Source: Kingella oralis
GTDB lineage: Bacteria; Pseudomonadota; Gammaproteobacteria; Burkholderiales; Neisseriaceae
Direction: 5' to 3'
Assembly (NCBI RefSeq): GCF_014054985.1
Contig: NZ_CP059569.1
Coordinates: 1,178,001 to 1,242,000, forward strand
Length of the DNA stretch: 64,000 bases
This document shows positions 1 through 9,912 of this stretch, in pieces. How positions within the stretch are numbered: the first letter of the stretch is position 1; every line of letters begins with the position of its first letter. Position numbers and translations under genes: made by a program. The notes beneath the pieces are model-generated. The model ran no database searches, was not told the DNA's origin, and saw only the letters and a list, made by a program, of their open reading frames with translations.

Positions 1-557
<557 letters not shown>

Positions 558-1110
558 AGGTTTTCCTGTTGAAAAACAACAACATTCTGCCAAAACCAAT
601 CAACAAGCGGTTTTCAGGCAGCCTTGAAGCGGGGGTGCGGATTATTTTGATTGCGGCGTTTTCAGGCAGCCTGAAAACGGGAGAGGGCAAAAAGAATGAA
701 CAGCAGGTTGTCGCCAGCGTGCGCTGGTAGGTTTCATCGGCGACAACTTGCAAAATAAAAATGCCGCGCGGGCATTAAATTGAATAACAAGAAGATTTAA
801 GTTGAAGACGATGGCTTCACAAAAAGAGCGCGGATTGTAGGGGGTTTCATGCGCCCGGTCAAGGCAGCCTGAAAACGCTTGGCCGCCGTTTCAGGCTGCC
901 TTTGCATCTTCGGCTGCCCATTTTGCGGCCGGGTTGCGCCCTTATCCGACAGGCGCAGAGCGGGTTTGCCGTTTTCAGGCTGCCTCGCCGCCTTTTTGCG
1001 CTCCATCAAAAACCTTGCGGAAATCGCCCATTTTGTTTGCATTTATTTACACAAAGGTCTATAACAAAATCTCCACGTCAAACAAATAATCATCACAAGG
1101 AGATTCAATC
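558..1110. other. Intergenic region with uptake-sequence copies
   Basis: No convincing gene lies here; open frames on both strands are shadows with no family resemblance. The stretch holds several AG-king DUS copies, some as head-to-head pairs (near 610-680 and 860-990). It carries the divergent promoters of the helicase (minus) and the C69 dipeptidase (plus). An AAGGAGATTC ribosome binding site sits at about 1097-1106. Confidence 0.6.
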
Positions 1111-2736
1111 ATGCAATCCGCATTCAAAAAAACCGTTTTATCCGCTTTGGTTTTATCGCTGCTTGCCGCGCCTGCTGCCGAAGCCTGCTCTTCGTTTATC
1201 ATCGGCAAAAAACTGACCACCGACGGCTCGGTATTGTATGGGCGCACCGAAGACTACCCTTTCCTGCCGCAACCGGGCGCGCACAATAAAAACTACATCG
1301 TTACCCCCGCCAAAAACTACCCCGCAGGCAGCGAGCTTAAAGACCGCTCCACAGGCTTCACCTACCCGCATCTGGCGCACGAGTTCAAATACACCTCCGT
1401 GCCCGATGCCAGCCGCGACACCGATGAAGGCGTGTATGGCGCACACGGGCAAAACGAATACGGCGTAACCATGACCGCCACCACCTCCGCCACGCCCCAC
1501 GACAAAATCCTAGCAATTGACCCGCTGGTGAAAAACGGTTTAGCCGAAGCCGCGCTGGTGGATTTGGTGCTGCCGCGCGTGAAATCCGCCCGCGAAGGCA
1601 TTGAACTGGTTGCCAAAGTGTTGGACGAAAAAGGTTCAGCCGAAGGCAATATTATCGTTATCGCCGATAAAAACGAGCTGTGGTACATGGAAATCCTATC
1701 TGGACATCAATACGCCGCAATTAAATACCCCGACGACAAATATTCCATCTACCCCAACACCTTCTTTATGGGCAACCCCTATGAGCTGGGCAAAGGCAAT
1801 TACATCGTTTCCAAAGATTTGGAAACCGTGGCGCGCAAAGCCAACCATTACCGCGAAGTAAACGGCAAGTTTCACGTTGCCAATTCGTATAACCTCGACC
1901 ACTACGCCGCCCGCAACCGCTCCCGCGCTTACGCTGGCTTGAAGCTGCTTGATCCGCAATCCAAAATTGGCTATTTTGACCACCACTTTGAATTGCTGCA
2001 AAGCCCCAGCAATCCCAACCAAAAATACTCGCTTGCCGATGCCATCGCCATTCAGCGCAACCGCTTTGAAACGCTGAAAGAAGGCTTTATCCCCGACGAC
2101 CAATACGACAAGCGCGGCGCGGACGGTCGCCCCGAAGTGAAAGCGGCGTATGACGGCGACACCTACAAATTCGCCCCCGGCAATGAAAACGTGATTGACG
2201 CGCATATTTACCAAATCAAGCCCGATTTGCCTGCGTCTATGGCATCAATCTTGTGGTTGAGCAACGCGCCCTCGCGCAACACGCCGTATATCCCGTTCTA
2301 CGGCACAGTAACCGACACGCACCCATCGTTCAAACCGCAAGATTTCACCTACAACCCCGATTCGTTCTACTGGGTGGCATGGCATATTGACCAAATGGTG
2401 ATGCAAAACCAAAACCTGTTCGGCAGCAGCATCAAGCAAAAATGGATGGCGCTGGAAAAACGCGAAGAAGCCGAGCAACGCGCGCGCGATGCCAAATACC
2501 GCGGCAAAACCGATGCCCAAGCGGCAGCGTTGAGCGGCGAAGTAACCCGCGACGCGATTGCGCGTTCGGAAAAACTGTTCCAAGAAATGAAAGCCGTGGA
2601 AAAACAAATGATGCAAACGATTAAAGCCAAAGGCGGCAAAGACGATTCCATTGCCGTGTTGCAACAGAAGTTTGACAAGCAAAAAGCGGACACTGTGAAA
2701 ACAGAAAACGCATCGGAAGGCGTTACCGCCAAATAA
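1111..2736 (+). CDS. C69 family dipeptidase, secreted
   Basis: A 541-residue protein with a cleavable signal peptide (residues 1-25, hydrophobic core SALVLSLLAAP) followed directly by Cys26 in EACSSFIIGK. In family C69 (PepD-like) the processed N-terminal Cys is the Ntn-hydrolase nucleophile, so maturation should expose it. The body carries the family features GRTEDYP and NEYGVTMTATTS. The last 100 residues are charged and helical, probably coiled coil (EKREEAEQRARDAK). Likely role: hydrolysis of dipeptides in the periplasm or outside the cell. It stands alone, with a strong ribosome binding site and its own terminator. Confidence 0.9.
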   Translation: MQSAFKKTVLSALVLSLLAAPAAEACSSFIIGKKLTTDGSVLYGRTEDYPFLPQPGAHNKNYIVTPAKNYPAGSELKDRSTGFTYPHLAHEFKYTSVPDASRDTDEGVYGAHGQNEYGVTMTATTSATPHDKILAIDPLVKNGLAEAALVDLVLPRVKSAREGIELVAKVLDEKGSAEGNIIVIADKNELWYMEILSGHQYAAIKYPDDKYSIYPNTFFMGNPYELGKGNYIVSKDLETVARKANHYREVNGKFHVANSYNLDHYAARNRSRAYAGLKLLDPQSKIGYFDHHFELLQSPSNPNQKYSLADAIAIQRNRFETLKEGFIPDDQYDKRGADGRPEVKAAYDGDTYKFAPGNENVIDAHIYQIKPDLPASMASILWLSNAPSRNTPYIPFYGTVTDTHPSFKPQDFTYNPDSFYWVAWHIDQMVMQNQNLFGSSIKQKWMALEKREEAEQRARDAKYRGKTDAQAAALSGEVTRDAIARSEKLFQEMKAVEKQMMQTIKAKGGKDDSIAVLQQKFDKQKADTVKTENASEGVTAK

Positions 2737-2757
2737 TCGGCGCGATGGAGATAAATA

Positions 2758-2787
2758 AAGCCCGACCGGCAATGGTCGGGCTTTTTT
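2758..2787 (+). terminator. Rho-independent terminator after the C69 dipeptidase
   Basis: Perfect hairpin AGCCCGACC / GGTCGGGCT with a 6-base loop, followed by a run of T. It lies 22 bases after the stop codon and is not built from DUS copies, unlike many terminators in this window. Confidence 0.9.
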
Positions 2788-2962
2788 GGTGATAGGCAGC
2801 CTGAAAACGGTTGCTGAAAACAGTTAATGGAGCATCCATTGCGTTTTCAGGCTGCCACTATGTTCACCAATGCCTGCTTTATGGTTTTCAGGCTGCCGAA
2901 CGGGATACGCCCTAGGCAGCCTGAAAACAGGACGGCGGCTTGCCCGCAACGTTCGCGCCGCT

Positions 2963-4552
2963 TTATTTGGGCGCGACAAACTGCACTTTGCCGCGCTCGA
3001 TTTTCAGGCTGCCGACATCGCCCGTGAGCAGGTTGCCAGTTACATAGCCTTCGGTGCAGCCTGAAACCGGCATATCGTAGCCCATACTGTGAACCAGCAG
3101 GGTGGCAAGCTGCTGGTGATACGCGGTGGCGCAGAGCGCAAACGTGCGTTGCGCCAGCTGCTGCGTGGGCGGGTGCGGGCTGTACAACACCAGCGGAACG
3201 GTATAGTTGTCGGGATGGTTGGTGCCTTGGTTGTAGGCATCGTGGTGAACATATTGCCCGTGGTCGGATGTGTAGGCAAACAGCCAGTTATTTTCAGGCT
3301 GCCGCTGCAAGCGCGTTAAAACGGATTGGATGAATTGGTCGGTTTTGCGGATGGTGTTGTCGTATTTGTCCACCGCCGTATTCGTGCCGAACACATTGTC
3401 TTGCGGGGCGAGCAGCGCGCCGTAAGGGATGTGCGATGCGCGCTGGTGCAACACGATGAAGTGTTTGCCCTGCGTTAAATCAATTTGCTCAAACAGGGGG
3501 ATGAGCTTGTCGTCGGGCATGTTTTGGCTGCCGCTGTAGCCCATTTGCGTGGGCTGAACCAGATGGTCTATCCAGCGCTGCCCAATCAGGTTGAAAATCG
3601 CCATTTCGTTGCTCGCCTGCGCGCTGTAAAAATAGGTTTGATAGCCCTGCTCTTTGGCGAGACGGAACATATTGGTTTTGCCGCTGCTGATTTGCTCAAA
3701 GCCGTTGGCATGGGCGATGGCGTTGAAAAAGCTGGGGAGCGACACCGCCGTCATCATCCCTGCCGAATAGGCGGGCAACACGATAGCAGAGGGCTGGTTT
3801 TTCAGGCTGCCGACAAACGGCGAGGTGTCGCGCTCGTAGCCAAACATTTTAAGATGCGCCGCGCTTTCGCTTTCGCCCATAATCAAGATGATGTTTTGCG
3901 GGCTGTCGGCACTGGCGGTTTTGGCGGGCGCGGGGTGGCTGTAAACGGGCACTTTGCTCAAATGGAAGATTTGGTAGGGCAAGATTCTGCCAGCGAAATA
4001 GCCGAAGCTGAAATAATTGGCTTTGATGCGGCTGTATGTGGGTTTGGGCGAAATGCCGTGCTCTTGGGTGGTTTTGAACGAGCGCCCAATGATTAAGGCG
4101 ATGGCAAGGAAAAACACCCAATCGGCGGCGCGATGCGTTTGGCGGCGAAATTTGCTCAGGCTGAAAAACAACGCGCTTTCCGCTAACCCCCACAACGCAG
4201 GCAGCCACACCAGTTACAACATGGATGCGCCTGCGTTGCCCACTTCGGTGATTTCTTTAAACATCAGCCAATAGTTGATGCCCGTTATCCAGCTTTGATA
4301 AACCGCGTAGTGAACATTGTTAGCAATCATGCTGGCGGCAAAGAAGATGAAAATGGCAACACGGCTAACGCGGTGTCGTGCAAACAGATAAAGCGCAGCG
4401 ACGACGGCAATCAGCACGAATGCTTCCGCCGTTTGACGAACGTTGAGCTGGGGAATATGAAAGACGGCGCGGTAGGCAACTTCGCTTAATGTAAGCAGTG
4501 TGCTGTAAACCAGTAAAACTAAGAGCGATTTTTTCATAATGGTAAGACGCAT
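2963..4552 (-). pseudogene. LPS phosphoethanolamine transferase (Lpt3/EptA-like sulfatase fold), interrupted by an in-frame stop
   Basis: Two pieces in the same frame, 4552-4214 (112 aa) and 4210-2963 (415 aa), are separated by a single TAA at 4214-4216 plus one codon. Read through, they give about 529 aa, the usual size of inner-membrane phosphoethanolamine transferases. The N-terminal piece has several membrane helices; the second holds the periplasmic catalytic domain with GESESAAHLKMFGYERDTSP, a likely nucleophile Thr in SAGMMTAVSLPS, and the metal ligands TSDHGQ. Such enzymes add phosphoethanolamine to LOS heptose or lipid A. The stop falls after the fourth membrane segment, so only a membrane stub would be made. 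A GTG at 4210 could restart but would lack the N-terminal helices. Lpt3 resemblance is a judgement from memory. Confidence 0.8.
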
Positions 4553-4597
4553 TTTCAGGCTGCCTTTGCTATTGCGCCAAAGGCAGCCTGAAAACGC

Positions 4598-5080
4598 TTA
4601 GGGGCGAAGTTCTTTTTTCAAACGGATGTAAATCACGCGGGTGGCGAGGGCGATGGTTTCGTCGTTTTTATCAAACAGGCGCACGGTGAACTCGGGCAGG
4701 TATTTGTCGCCGCCTGCGGTGGCGGCGCGGATGCGTTCTACGTCGTCGTAGTTGAGTTTGCAGTCCAGATACACTTCGCCGAAGCCTGGTTTGATGAAAT
4801 CGATGGCGGCGGATTTGTCCCACACATAATAGTTGTCGCCCAGCGCGCCCAGCAGCATTACGGAATAGATGGGGTCGGTGATGGAAAGCAGGCTGCCGCC
4901 AAATTGGCTGCCGTTCATGTTGCGCGTGTAGGGCAGGTTGCGCAGTTTGGCGCGCAGGTGGGTGAAATCAGGCGAAATATGCGTAACCACGATGCCTGAA
5001 TAGCGCAGCGGTGCCCATAGGTTCATGCGGCGGCGCAGGGTGGCGGCGGATTTGGGCAGTTTGCGGGGAAGCGCGGCCAT
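4598..5080 (-). CDS. DUF4442 (hotdog-fold) protein
   Basis: This 160-residue protein matches the DUF4442 family, hotdog-fold proteins related to thioesterases (MNGSQFGGSLLSITDPIYSV in the middle is typical). No enzymatic activity has been assigned to most members, and no clear catalytic Asp/Glu is recognised here. Start ATG 5080 has AAGGAG six bases upstream, lying inside the end of ygfZ, whose stop is only three bases away. The two are therefore probably cotranscribed and translationally coupled. Confidence 0.8.
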   Translation of the reverse strand: MAALPRKLPKSAATLRRRMNLWAPLRYSGIVVTHISPDFTHLRAKLRNLPYTRNMNGSQFGGSLLSITDPIYSVMLLGALGDNYYVWDKSAAIDFIKPGFGEVYLDCKLNYDDVERIRAATAGGDKYLPEFTVRLFDKNDETIALATRVIYIRLKKELRP

Positions 5081-5082
5081 GG

Positions 5083-5940
5083 TTACTCCTTATCTTCGCT
5101 GGAATTTTCAGCGGCAAAGAACAGATGTTGCACGGCAAAGGCGTTGCCTGCCGCATCGCGCAAGGGGCTATGGGCGGCGCTGTGTTTGATCACCAGCAAA
5201 TTCAGGCTGCCTGATGTGTTGATGACGATGCCGGCTTCTGCGCCTGCTTCGTATTGCACGATTGCGCCTGCGCTTTGGGCGGCGGGGCTGGTGGCAATGG
5301 CGAGCCCGCGTTTCACTTGTCCGCGATATTGGGCGCGGGCGATAACTTCTTGCCCAGGGTAACAACCTTTGCGGAAATGCACGCCGCCGATGGTGTGTTG
5401 GTTGAGCATTTGGGCAACGCAGCTTTCGCTAGTGGCGGCGCAAATCCACGGATAACCACTTAGGATTTCGTGTTGCTGCCATGCGGCTTCGGCGGCGGCA
5501 TCGTAGGCGGGCAGCTCGGCGCATGGGGCGATTTTCAGGCTGCCTGTGTGTGGCAGTTGGATTTCGCCTTGCGCGTTTACGGGGAACGAGAGTTGCGGTT
5601 CGCTGGGATGCTGGGGCGGCGTGTTGCTTTTCAGGCTGCCTGCAACGCCCCAATCGGGCAGGATTTCAAATTGCACTTTGGCGCGCAGCACATACATTTT
5701 TAGCCGTTTGACCACGGCTTCGACTAAATCGGCGGCAAGCGCGAGCAGGATTTCGTTGCCTGTGTTTTGCGCAATCAGGTTGGCAATCACGCGCCCTTTG
5801 GGGGTGTTGTAGGTGGCGTAACAGGCTTGGTTGGCGGGCAGATTTTTGATGTCGTTGGAGAACTGGTTGTGCAGAAAATCGGCGGCATCGTCGCCTGTGG
5901 CGCGGATAACGGCGAAGAAGGGGAGTTGCGTTGTGTGCAT
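5083..5940 (-). CDS. ygfZ: tRNA-modifying protein YgfZ (folate-binding, GcvT-like)
   Basis: 285 residues with the hallmark YgfZ/GcvT motif KGCYPGQEVIARAQYRG at about 190-206, whose Cys is essential in the E. coli protein. YgfZ (IbaG partner class) uses tetrahydrofolate in assembly or repair of Fe-S enzymes and affects MiaB-dependent tRNA thiomethylation. A DUS inside the frame encodes GSLK twice. AAAGGA precedes the ATG at 5940. First gene of a probable two-gene unit with the DUF4442 protein. Confidence 0.92.
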   Translation of the reverse strand: MHTTQLPFFAVIRATGDDAADFLHNQFSNDIKNLPANQACYATYNTPKGRVIANLIAQNTGNEILLALAADLVEAVVKRLKMYVLRAKVQFEILPDWGVAGSLKSNTPPQHPSEPQLSFPVNAQGEIQLPHTGSLKIAPCAELPAYDAAAEAAWQQHEILSGYPWICAATSESCVAQMLNQHTIGGVHFRKGCYPGQEVIARAQYRGQVKRGLAIATSPAAQSAGAIVQYEAGAEAGIVINTSGSLNLLVIKHSAAHSPLRDAAGNAFAVQHLFFAAENSSEDKE

Positions 5941-6037
5941 GATGATTTCCTTTGTGTAGATGTTTGAGTGGGTTGCAAGGCGGGTGAAGTCGTTTTAACT
6001 CCGTTGAGGTCTTATGGCTTTCAGGCTGCCTTGGGGG

Positions 6038-6439
6038 TTAATTTTGGCTGATTTGGCTGAACGATAATTCGCCGTTGTCTTCTAGGCTGCATTCGGCAAG
6101 CTGCTCGCCCCAGTTTTCGGCGCTCACGGCGAAGTCGCAAAAGCTGGCGTTGTCTTCCAGCCAAAAGGCGGTGTAGGCGATTTGGGGATGATGCGGCGCG
6201 GCTAGGCGGCTGTTTTCGGCGATGAGTTGCAAGATGGCGTTTTGGTGTTGGTCTAGCCATGCGAGCTGGGCGGAGACGGCTTGCAGCGCGGCGATGCTGG
6301 GGGTGGTGTCGCTGTCAATCAGCAGAGTGCTGTCGGCTGCCCACAGGGTGCATTCGGCTTCTAGGGTTTCTTCGGTGTCGTCGGGGAGGTGGGTGATTTG
6401 GGGGATGTGGCGTTGGGCTAGGATGTGGAGTGTGGTCAT
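6038..6439 (-). CDS. Hypothetical protein, 133 aa
   Basis: Not recognised. It is acidic (many Glu/Asp), without signal peptide or membrane segment, so a soluble cytoplasmic protein is likely. Starts MTTLHILAQRHIPQI. The ribosome binding site is weak. It lies 98 bases downstream of ygfZ's start on the same strand, so it has its own transcript or reads from further upstream. Codon use resembles its neighbours, which supports a real gene. Confidence 0.6.
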   Translation of the reverse strand: MTTLHILAQRHIPQITHLPDDTEETLEAECTLWAADSTLLIDSDTTPSIAALQAVSAQLAWLDQHQNAILQLIAENSRLAAPHHPQIAYTAFWLEDNASFCDFAVSAENWGEQLAECSLEDNGELSFSQISQN

Positions 6440-6642
6440 GGTAGGTGGGAGTTGAAAGGAGGTTAGACAGCCTGAAAAAGGGGTTGTGTTTGGGGATTAA
6501 CCGTTTTCAGGCTGCATCAGGTGTTTGAGGCAGCCTGAAAGGCGGGTTTAATCTGCGGATGTTTGGGCTACACGGCGTGGGTATGGCGACGCAACGCCAT
6601 GAAAAGGGTTATCGTGTTGGACTGTTTGAGGCAGCCTGAAAA

Positions 6643-6897
6643 CTATTCTGCGGGGGCAAAAATCTCAATATTGCGCTCGTCGAAATATTGCTGCCACAGC
6701 CTTTGCTGCGCCGTATCCAGCGCGGGAAACTGAACCACAAGCGCGTGATACCACGGGTTGCTGTGCTGCGTATCTAAATCAAATGCGGGTTCAGGCTGCC
6801 TGCGGACTTGCGCGAAATAGGCGATTTCTTCGGCGGCTTGGTCTAAATCGGCATAGGCGCGGAGCAAATCGTTGATGGATAGGCGGTAGGTGGGCAT
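6643..6897 (-). CDS. Hypothetical protein, 84 aa
   Basis: Not recognised. Small soluble helical protein (RLSINDLLRAYADLDQAAEE at the N-terminus, WQQYFDERNIEIF near the C-terminus). A DUS copy within the frame encodes the RRQPEP segment. It follows the DUF456 gene by 30 bases on the same strand and may be cotranscribed with it. Confidence 0.55.
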   Translation of the reverse strand: MPTYRLSINDLLRAYADLDQAAEEIAYFAQVRRQPEPAFDLDTQHSNPWYHALVVQFPALDTAQQRLWQQYFDERNIEIFAPAE

Positions 6898-6927
6898 GGC
6901 TTTAACGATAAAAAAGGTTCAGGCTGC

Positions 6928-7419
6928 CTAACTAAGCCAGTACACAATATATTGTGCCAATATAATCAACACGATGCCCAACGCCGCGCCTACTTTGGCA
7001 ACGGTGCCGACAATAAAGCCTGCCAACGCGCCGATGCCCACTTTGCCTGCCAGCCACAGATTGCGCTTGTCGGCAAATTCGCCAATCGCCGCGCCGAGCA
7101 ACGGCCCGAGAATCAAACCCGCTGGCACAAAAAACGCGCCCACAACGCCGCCGATAAACGCGCCCCACAAGGCTTCTTTGCTTGCGCCCGTGTATTTTGC
7201 GCCGAGCATCCCCGCCACAAAATCCATCGCCAAGCCAAAGGCGGAGACGATAAACAACACCAGCAAGGTGGTTGTGCCGATGACTTCGTAGTCCTGCGCG
7301 TAGCCCATCAGCCACGCGCCGCCGAACATCAGCGGCAAGCTGGGGAGGGCGGGGTAAATTGTGCCGATTGCGCCGAGGGCAAGCAGAATAATGGCGAGGG
7401 TGATGAGTAGCAGGGTCAT
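6928..7419 (-). CDS. DUF456 family small membrane protein
   Basis: 163 residues, almost wholly hydrophobic, with Gly-rich helices (GAFIGGVVGAFFVPAGLILG, GIGALAGFIVGTVAKVGAAL) typical of DUF456 inner-membrane proteins. The frame stays open upstream to 7560, but that part overlaps glnB and is Pro/Gln-rich; the ATG at 7419 gives MTLLLITLAIIL, the normal family start. Function in this family is not established. Confidence 0.82.
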   Translation of the reverse strand: MTLLLITLAIILLALGAIGTIYPALPSLPLMFGGAWLMGYAQDYEVIGTTTLLVLFIVSAFGLAMDFVAGMLGAKYTGASKEALWGAFIGGVVGAFFVPAGLILGPLLGAAIGEFADKRNLWLAGKVGIGALAGFIVGTVAKVGAALGIVLIILAQYIVYWLS

Positions 7420-7477
7420 GGGCGGGTGAAATGGCTGGGGTAAGTTTGGGCTTGGCTGAAATTGCGTTTCAGGCTGC

Positions 7478-7816
7478 CTATATCGCGGCGTGGTCGGTTT
7501 CGCCTGTGCGGATGCGGATAACTTGCTCAACGGGGTAAACAAAGATTTTGCCGTCGCCAATTTTGCCCGAGCGGGCGGTTTCTACGATGGTTTCTATCGC
7601 GCGTTCCACCATGTCGTCGGGCAACACGAGTTCCAGCTTCACTTTGGGCAAAAAATCAACGGCGTATTCTGCGCCGCGATAGATTTCGGTGTGCCCTTTT
7701 TGTCGCCCGAAGCCTTTGACTTCGGTTACGGTCATGCCTGTGATGCCGATTTCGGTAAGGGCTTCGCGCACGTCGTCGAGCTTAAAGGGTTTGATGATGG
7801 CTTCAATTTTTTTCAT
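7478..7816 (-). CDS. glnB: Nitrogen regulatory protein P-II
   Basis: 112 residues, full PII length, very close to E. coli GlnB throughout. The T-loop has RGAEY with Tyr51, the uridylylation site; the B-loop TARSGKIGDGKIFV and C-loop VIRIRTGE bind ATP/ADP and 2-oxoglutarate. PII senses nitrogen and energy state and controls glutamine synthetase adenylylation and other targets. AAGGAT lies eight bases ahead of ATG 7816. No amtB or glnA is next to it, which fits glnB rather than glnK. Confidence 0.95.
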   Translation of the reverse strand: MKKIEAIIKPFKLDDVREALTEIGITGMTVTEVKGFGRQKGHTEIYRGAEYAVDFLPKVKLELVLPDDMVERAIETIVETARSGKIGDGKIFVYPVEQVIRIRTGETDHAAI

Positions 7817-7930
7817 GGAGCATCCTTGGGGTTAAAGGGTTTTGGTTTTGCTGAAACTTGCTTTGCTCGTTTTCAGGCTGCCTCCCAGCATGGCGGTATG
7901 GCGATGCGTTTTCAAGAAGCAGCCTGAAAA

Positions 7931-8716
7931 TCAGTGTGCTGGGAGGATGTCGGGTTCCACAAGAGTAGGCTCGCTGCTGGTTACTTGGCGCACGGTTTCA
8001 ATTGCTTTGGGCTGGCATTGTTGCCATGCTTGCTCTTGCGTTTCTGACGAAACTTTTTCAGGCTGCCCCCATTCTGTTGGGGAACGCGTATTGCCTAAAA
8101 AATGGGTTTGATGGTTGTAAACAAGAGTGAGATTAAAAGGGTCGTGGCGCGCTTGGGAATTGGGCATCAGCGCGACATTTCGGTTTTTGCCCATGTGAAA
8201 ACGATAAACAGGACTATCGGAATCGGTGCGGATAAAAACATATTGGGCGTTGTCTGGAACGACAACATAGGATGCCATTTTGTCGGTATCGGGCAATGGA
8301 GCGTAATTCTTGGCTTGGGGAGGCGTGTCGCTGTGGCTGAATGCGTAGCGGATTTGATGAGCTGACAAAACAGAATCCAGTTCATAAGCCGAGAACATCA
8401 TGGCGCGTTTTTTGCCGATTTTGGCTTGTCTACCACTACTGGTGGCTGCCAGCAACAAATCGGGCAGTTTGAGGCGCGTTTCTGTAAGCTCTATGGTGCT
8501 GATGTTGCCTTTTTTGTGCGCTTGCCATGTGCCTCCTGTTATCAGGTCTAAACTACCTGCGATGAGCGCGAAGCAAAAGCGATTGTTGTCCATCAGCATA
8601 AGATTTTGCGCCCAATCCACGCCGCCGCTGTGGTAGTGCCCAACAAATGGCTCGGCGGCTTGGGCGGTGGTGGTTAAACTGGCGCATAGCGCAAGGGCAA
8701 GCAATGGTTTTTTCAT
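7931..8716 (-). CDS. Secreted hypothetical protein
   Basis: 261 residues with a signal peptide (MKKPLLALALCASLTTTAQA, cleavage expected after AQA). The mature part is not recognised. Its start, EPFVGHYHSGGVDWAQNLMLMDNN, resembles lipocalin-like or DUF-type periplasmic proteins only vaguely. Two Cys (about positions 54 and 239) could form a disulfide. An upstream TTG in frame exists at 8737, but ATG 8716 places the Lys-Lys start of a signal peptide correctly. Confidence 0.7.
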   Translation of the reverse strand: MKKPLLALALCASLTTTAQAAEPFVGHYHSGGVDWAQNLMLMDNNRFCFALIAGSLDLITGGTWQAHKKGNISTIELTETRLKLPDLLLAATSSGRQAKIGKKRAMMFSAYELDSVLSAHQIRYAFSHSDTPPQAKNYAPLPDTDKMASYVVVPDNAQYVFIRTDSDSPVYRFHMGKNRNVALMPNSQARHDPFNLTLVYNHQTHFLGNTRSPTEWGQPEKVSSETQEQAWQQCQPKAIETVRQVTSSEPTLVEPDILPAH

Positions 8717-8800
8717 GATGAATTCGCTGGGTTGCAATGAATGGGCAGCATGGTTACGTTTTCAGGCTGCCTATTGCGTTCAGGCAGCCTGAAAATGGAG

Positions 8801-9820
8801 TTACGCTTTAATCCAGCCTGCACCGCTTTCTTTCACAATATCGCTTAATGCGTCTAGCCATGCGGGGTTGTCGTTTAAGCAGGGGATGTATTGGAATTGC
8901 GTGCCGCCTGCGGCGTGGAATTGCTCGCGCCCACGGATGGCGATTTCTTCCATGGTTTCCAAGCAATCGCTCACAAAACCAGGGCAGATAACATCTAGCT
9001 TGGTGATTTTGTGTTTGCGTGGCAATTCTTTAAACAGGGTTTGCGTGCTGGGTTCTAGCCATTTGCCTCCGCCAAAACGGCTTTGGAAGGAAACAATGTA
9101 GTCTTGCTCGCTTAAGCCTAATTCCAGCGCAACAAGGCGGGCGGTTTCGCGGCATTCTTGCGCATAGGGGTCGCCCAAATCGCTGTGTTTTTGCGGGATG
9201 CTGTGGAAGCTAAACATCAGTTTTTCGCCTGCGCCGTATTGTTTGCGATAGGCGGTGATTTGTTGGGCAAGGGCGCGGATGTAGCCTGCGTGGTAATAAA
9301 AGCGGGCGATGGTGCGCGCCGACATTTGGTTGCGCTCGTGTTCCAATTCGTCTAACACTTTATCCAGCGCGGCGCCAGTGCTGCTGCCTGCGTATTGCGG
9401 ATATAGCGGCAACACAATCACCCGCCCCACGCCTTTGCTTTTGAGCGTGCTCATGGCTTCGTGGATGCTGGGTTTGCCGTAGCTCATGGCGTAGGCGCAA
9501 TGGATGTTTTCAGGCAGCCTTTCGCGCAGGCCTTCCAGCTGGCGGTGGGTGAACACTTTGAGCGGCGAGCCTTCTTTGAGCCAGATTTTTTCGTATAAGC
9601 GGGCGGCATGGCGGCTGCGCAGCGGCAGGATGATGCCGCGCAGCAGCGGCTGCCACAGCCAAGGGGAAAGCTCTATCACGCGCGGGTCGGATAAAAAATC
9701 GCGCAAAAAGGGGCGAACGGCTTCGGGCGTGGGCGCTTCGGGCGTGCCAAGATTAACGAGTAAAACGCCGACTTGGTTTTGCTCGGCAAGGGGGATGGAA
9801 AATTCGGGGTGAAAATTCAT
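8801..9820 (-). CDS. hemH: Ferrochelatase
   Basis: 339 residues, normal proteobacterial length. It inserts Fe2+ into protoporphyrin IX, the last step of heme synthesis. Visible motifs: LLVNLGTPEAPTPEAVRPFL at the N-terminus, MFSFHSIPQKH with the metal-binding His near 205, and CPGFVSDCLETMEEI near 285-300. A DUS inside encodes RLPEN. No strong ribosome binding site precedes ATG 9820. Confidence 0.95.
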   Translation of the reverse strand: MNFHPEFSIPLAEQNQVGVLLVNLGTPEAPTPEAVRPFLRDFLSDPRVIELSPWLWQPLLRGIILPLRSRHAARLYEKIWLKEGSPLKVFTHRQLEGLRERLPENIHCAYAMSYGKPSIHEAMSTLKSKGVGRVIVLPLYPQYAGSSTGAALDKVLDELEHERNQMSARTIARFYYHAGYIRALAQQITAYRKQYGAGEKLMFSFHSIPQKHSDLGDPYAQECRETARLVALELGLSEQDYIVSFQSRFGGGKWLEPSTQTLFKELPRKHKITKLDVICPGFVSDCLETMEEIAIRGREQFHAAGGTQFQYIPCLNDNPAWLDALSDIVKESGAGWIKA

Positions 9821-9912
9821 GGTTTAAAACCGCGCAAGGCGGCGTTGTTGATGGGGAGTGTGAGGCGGTTTTAGCTACGCTGAACTTCGTTTCAGGCTGC
9901 CTCTGCTATGAA

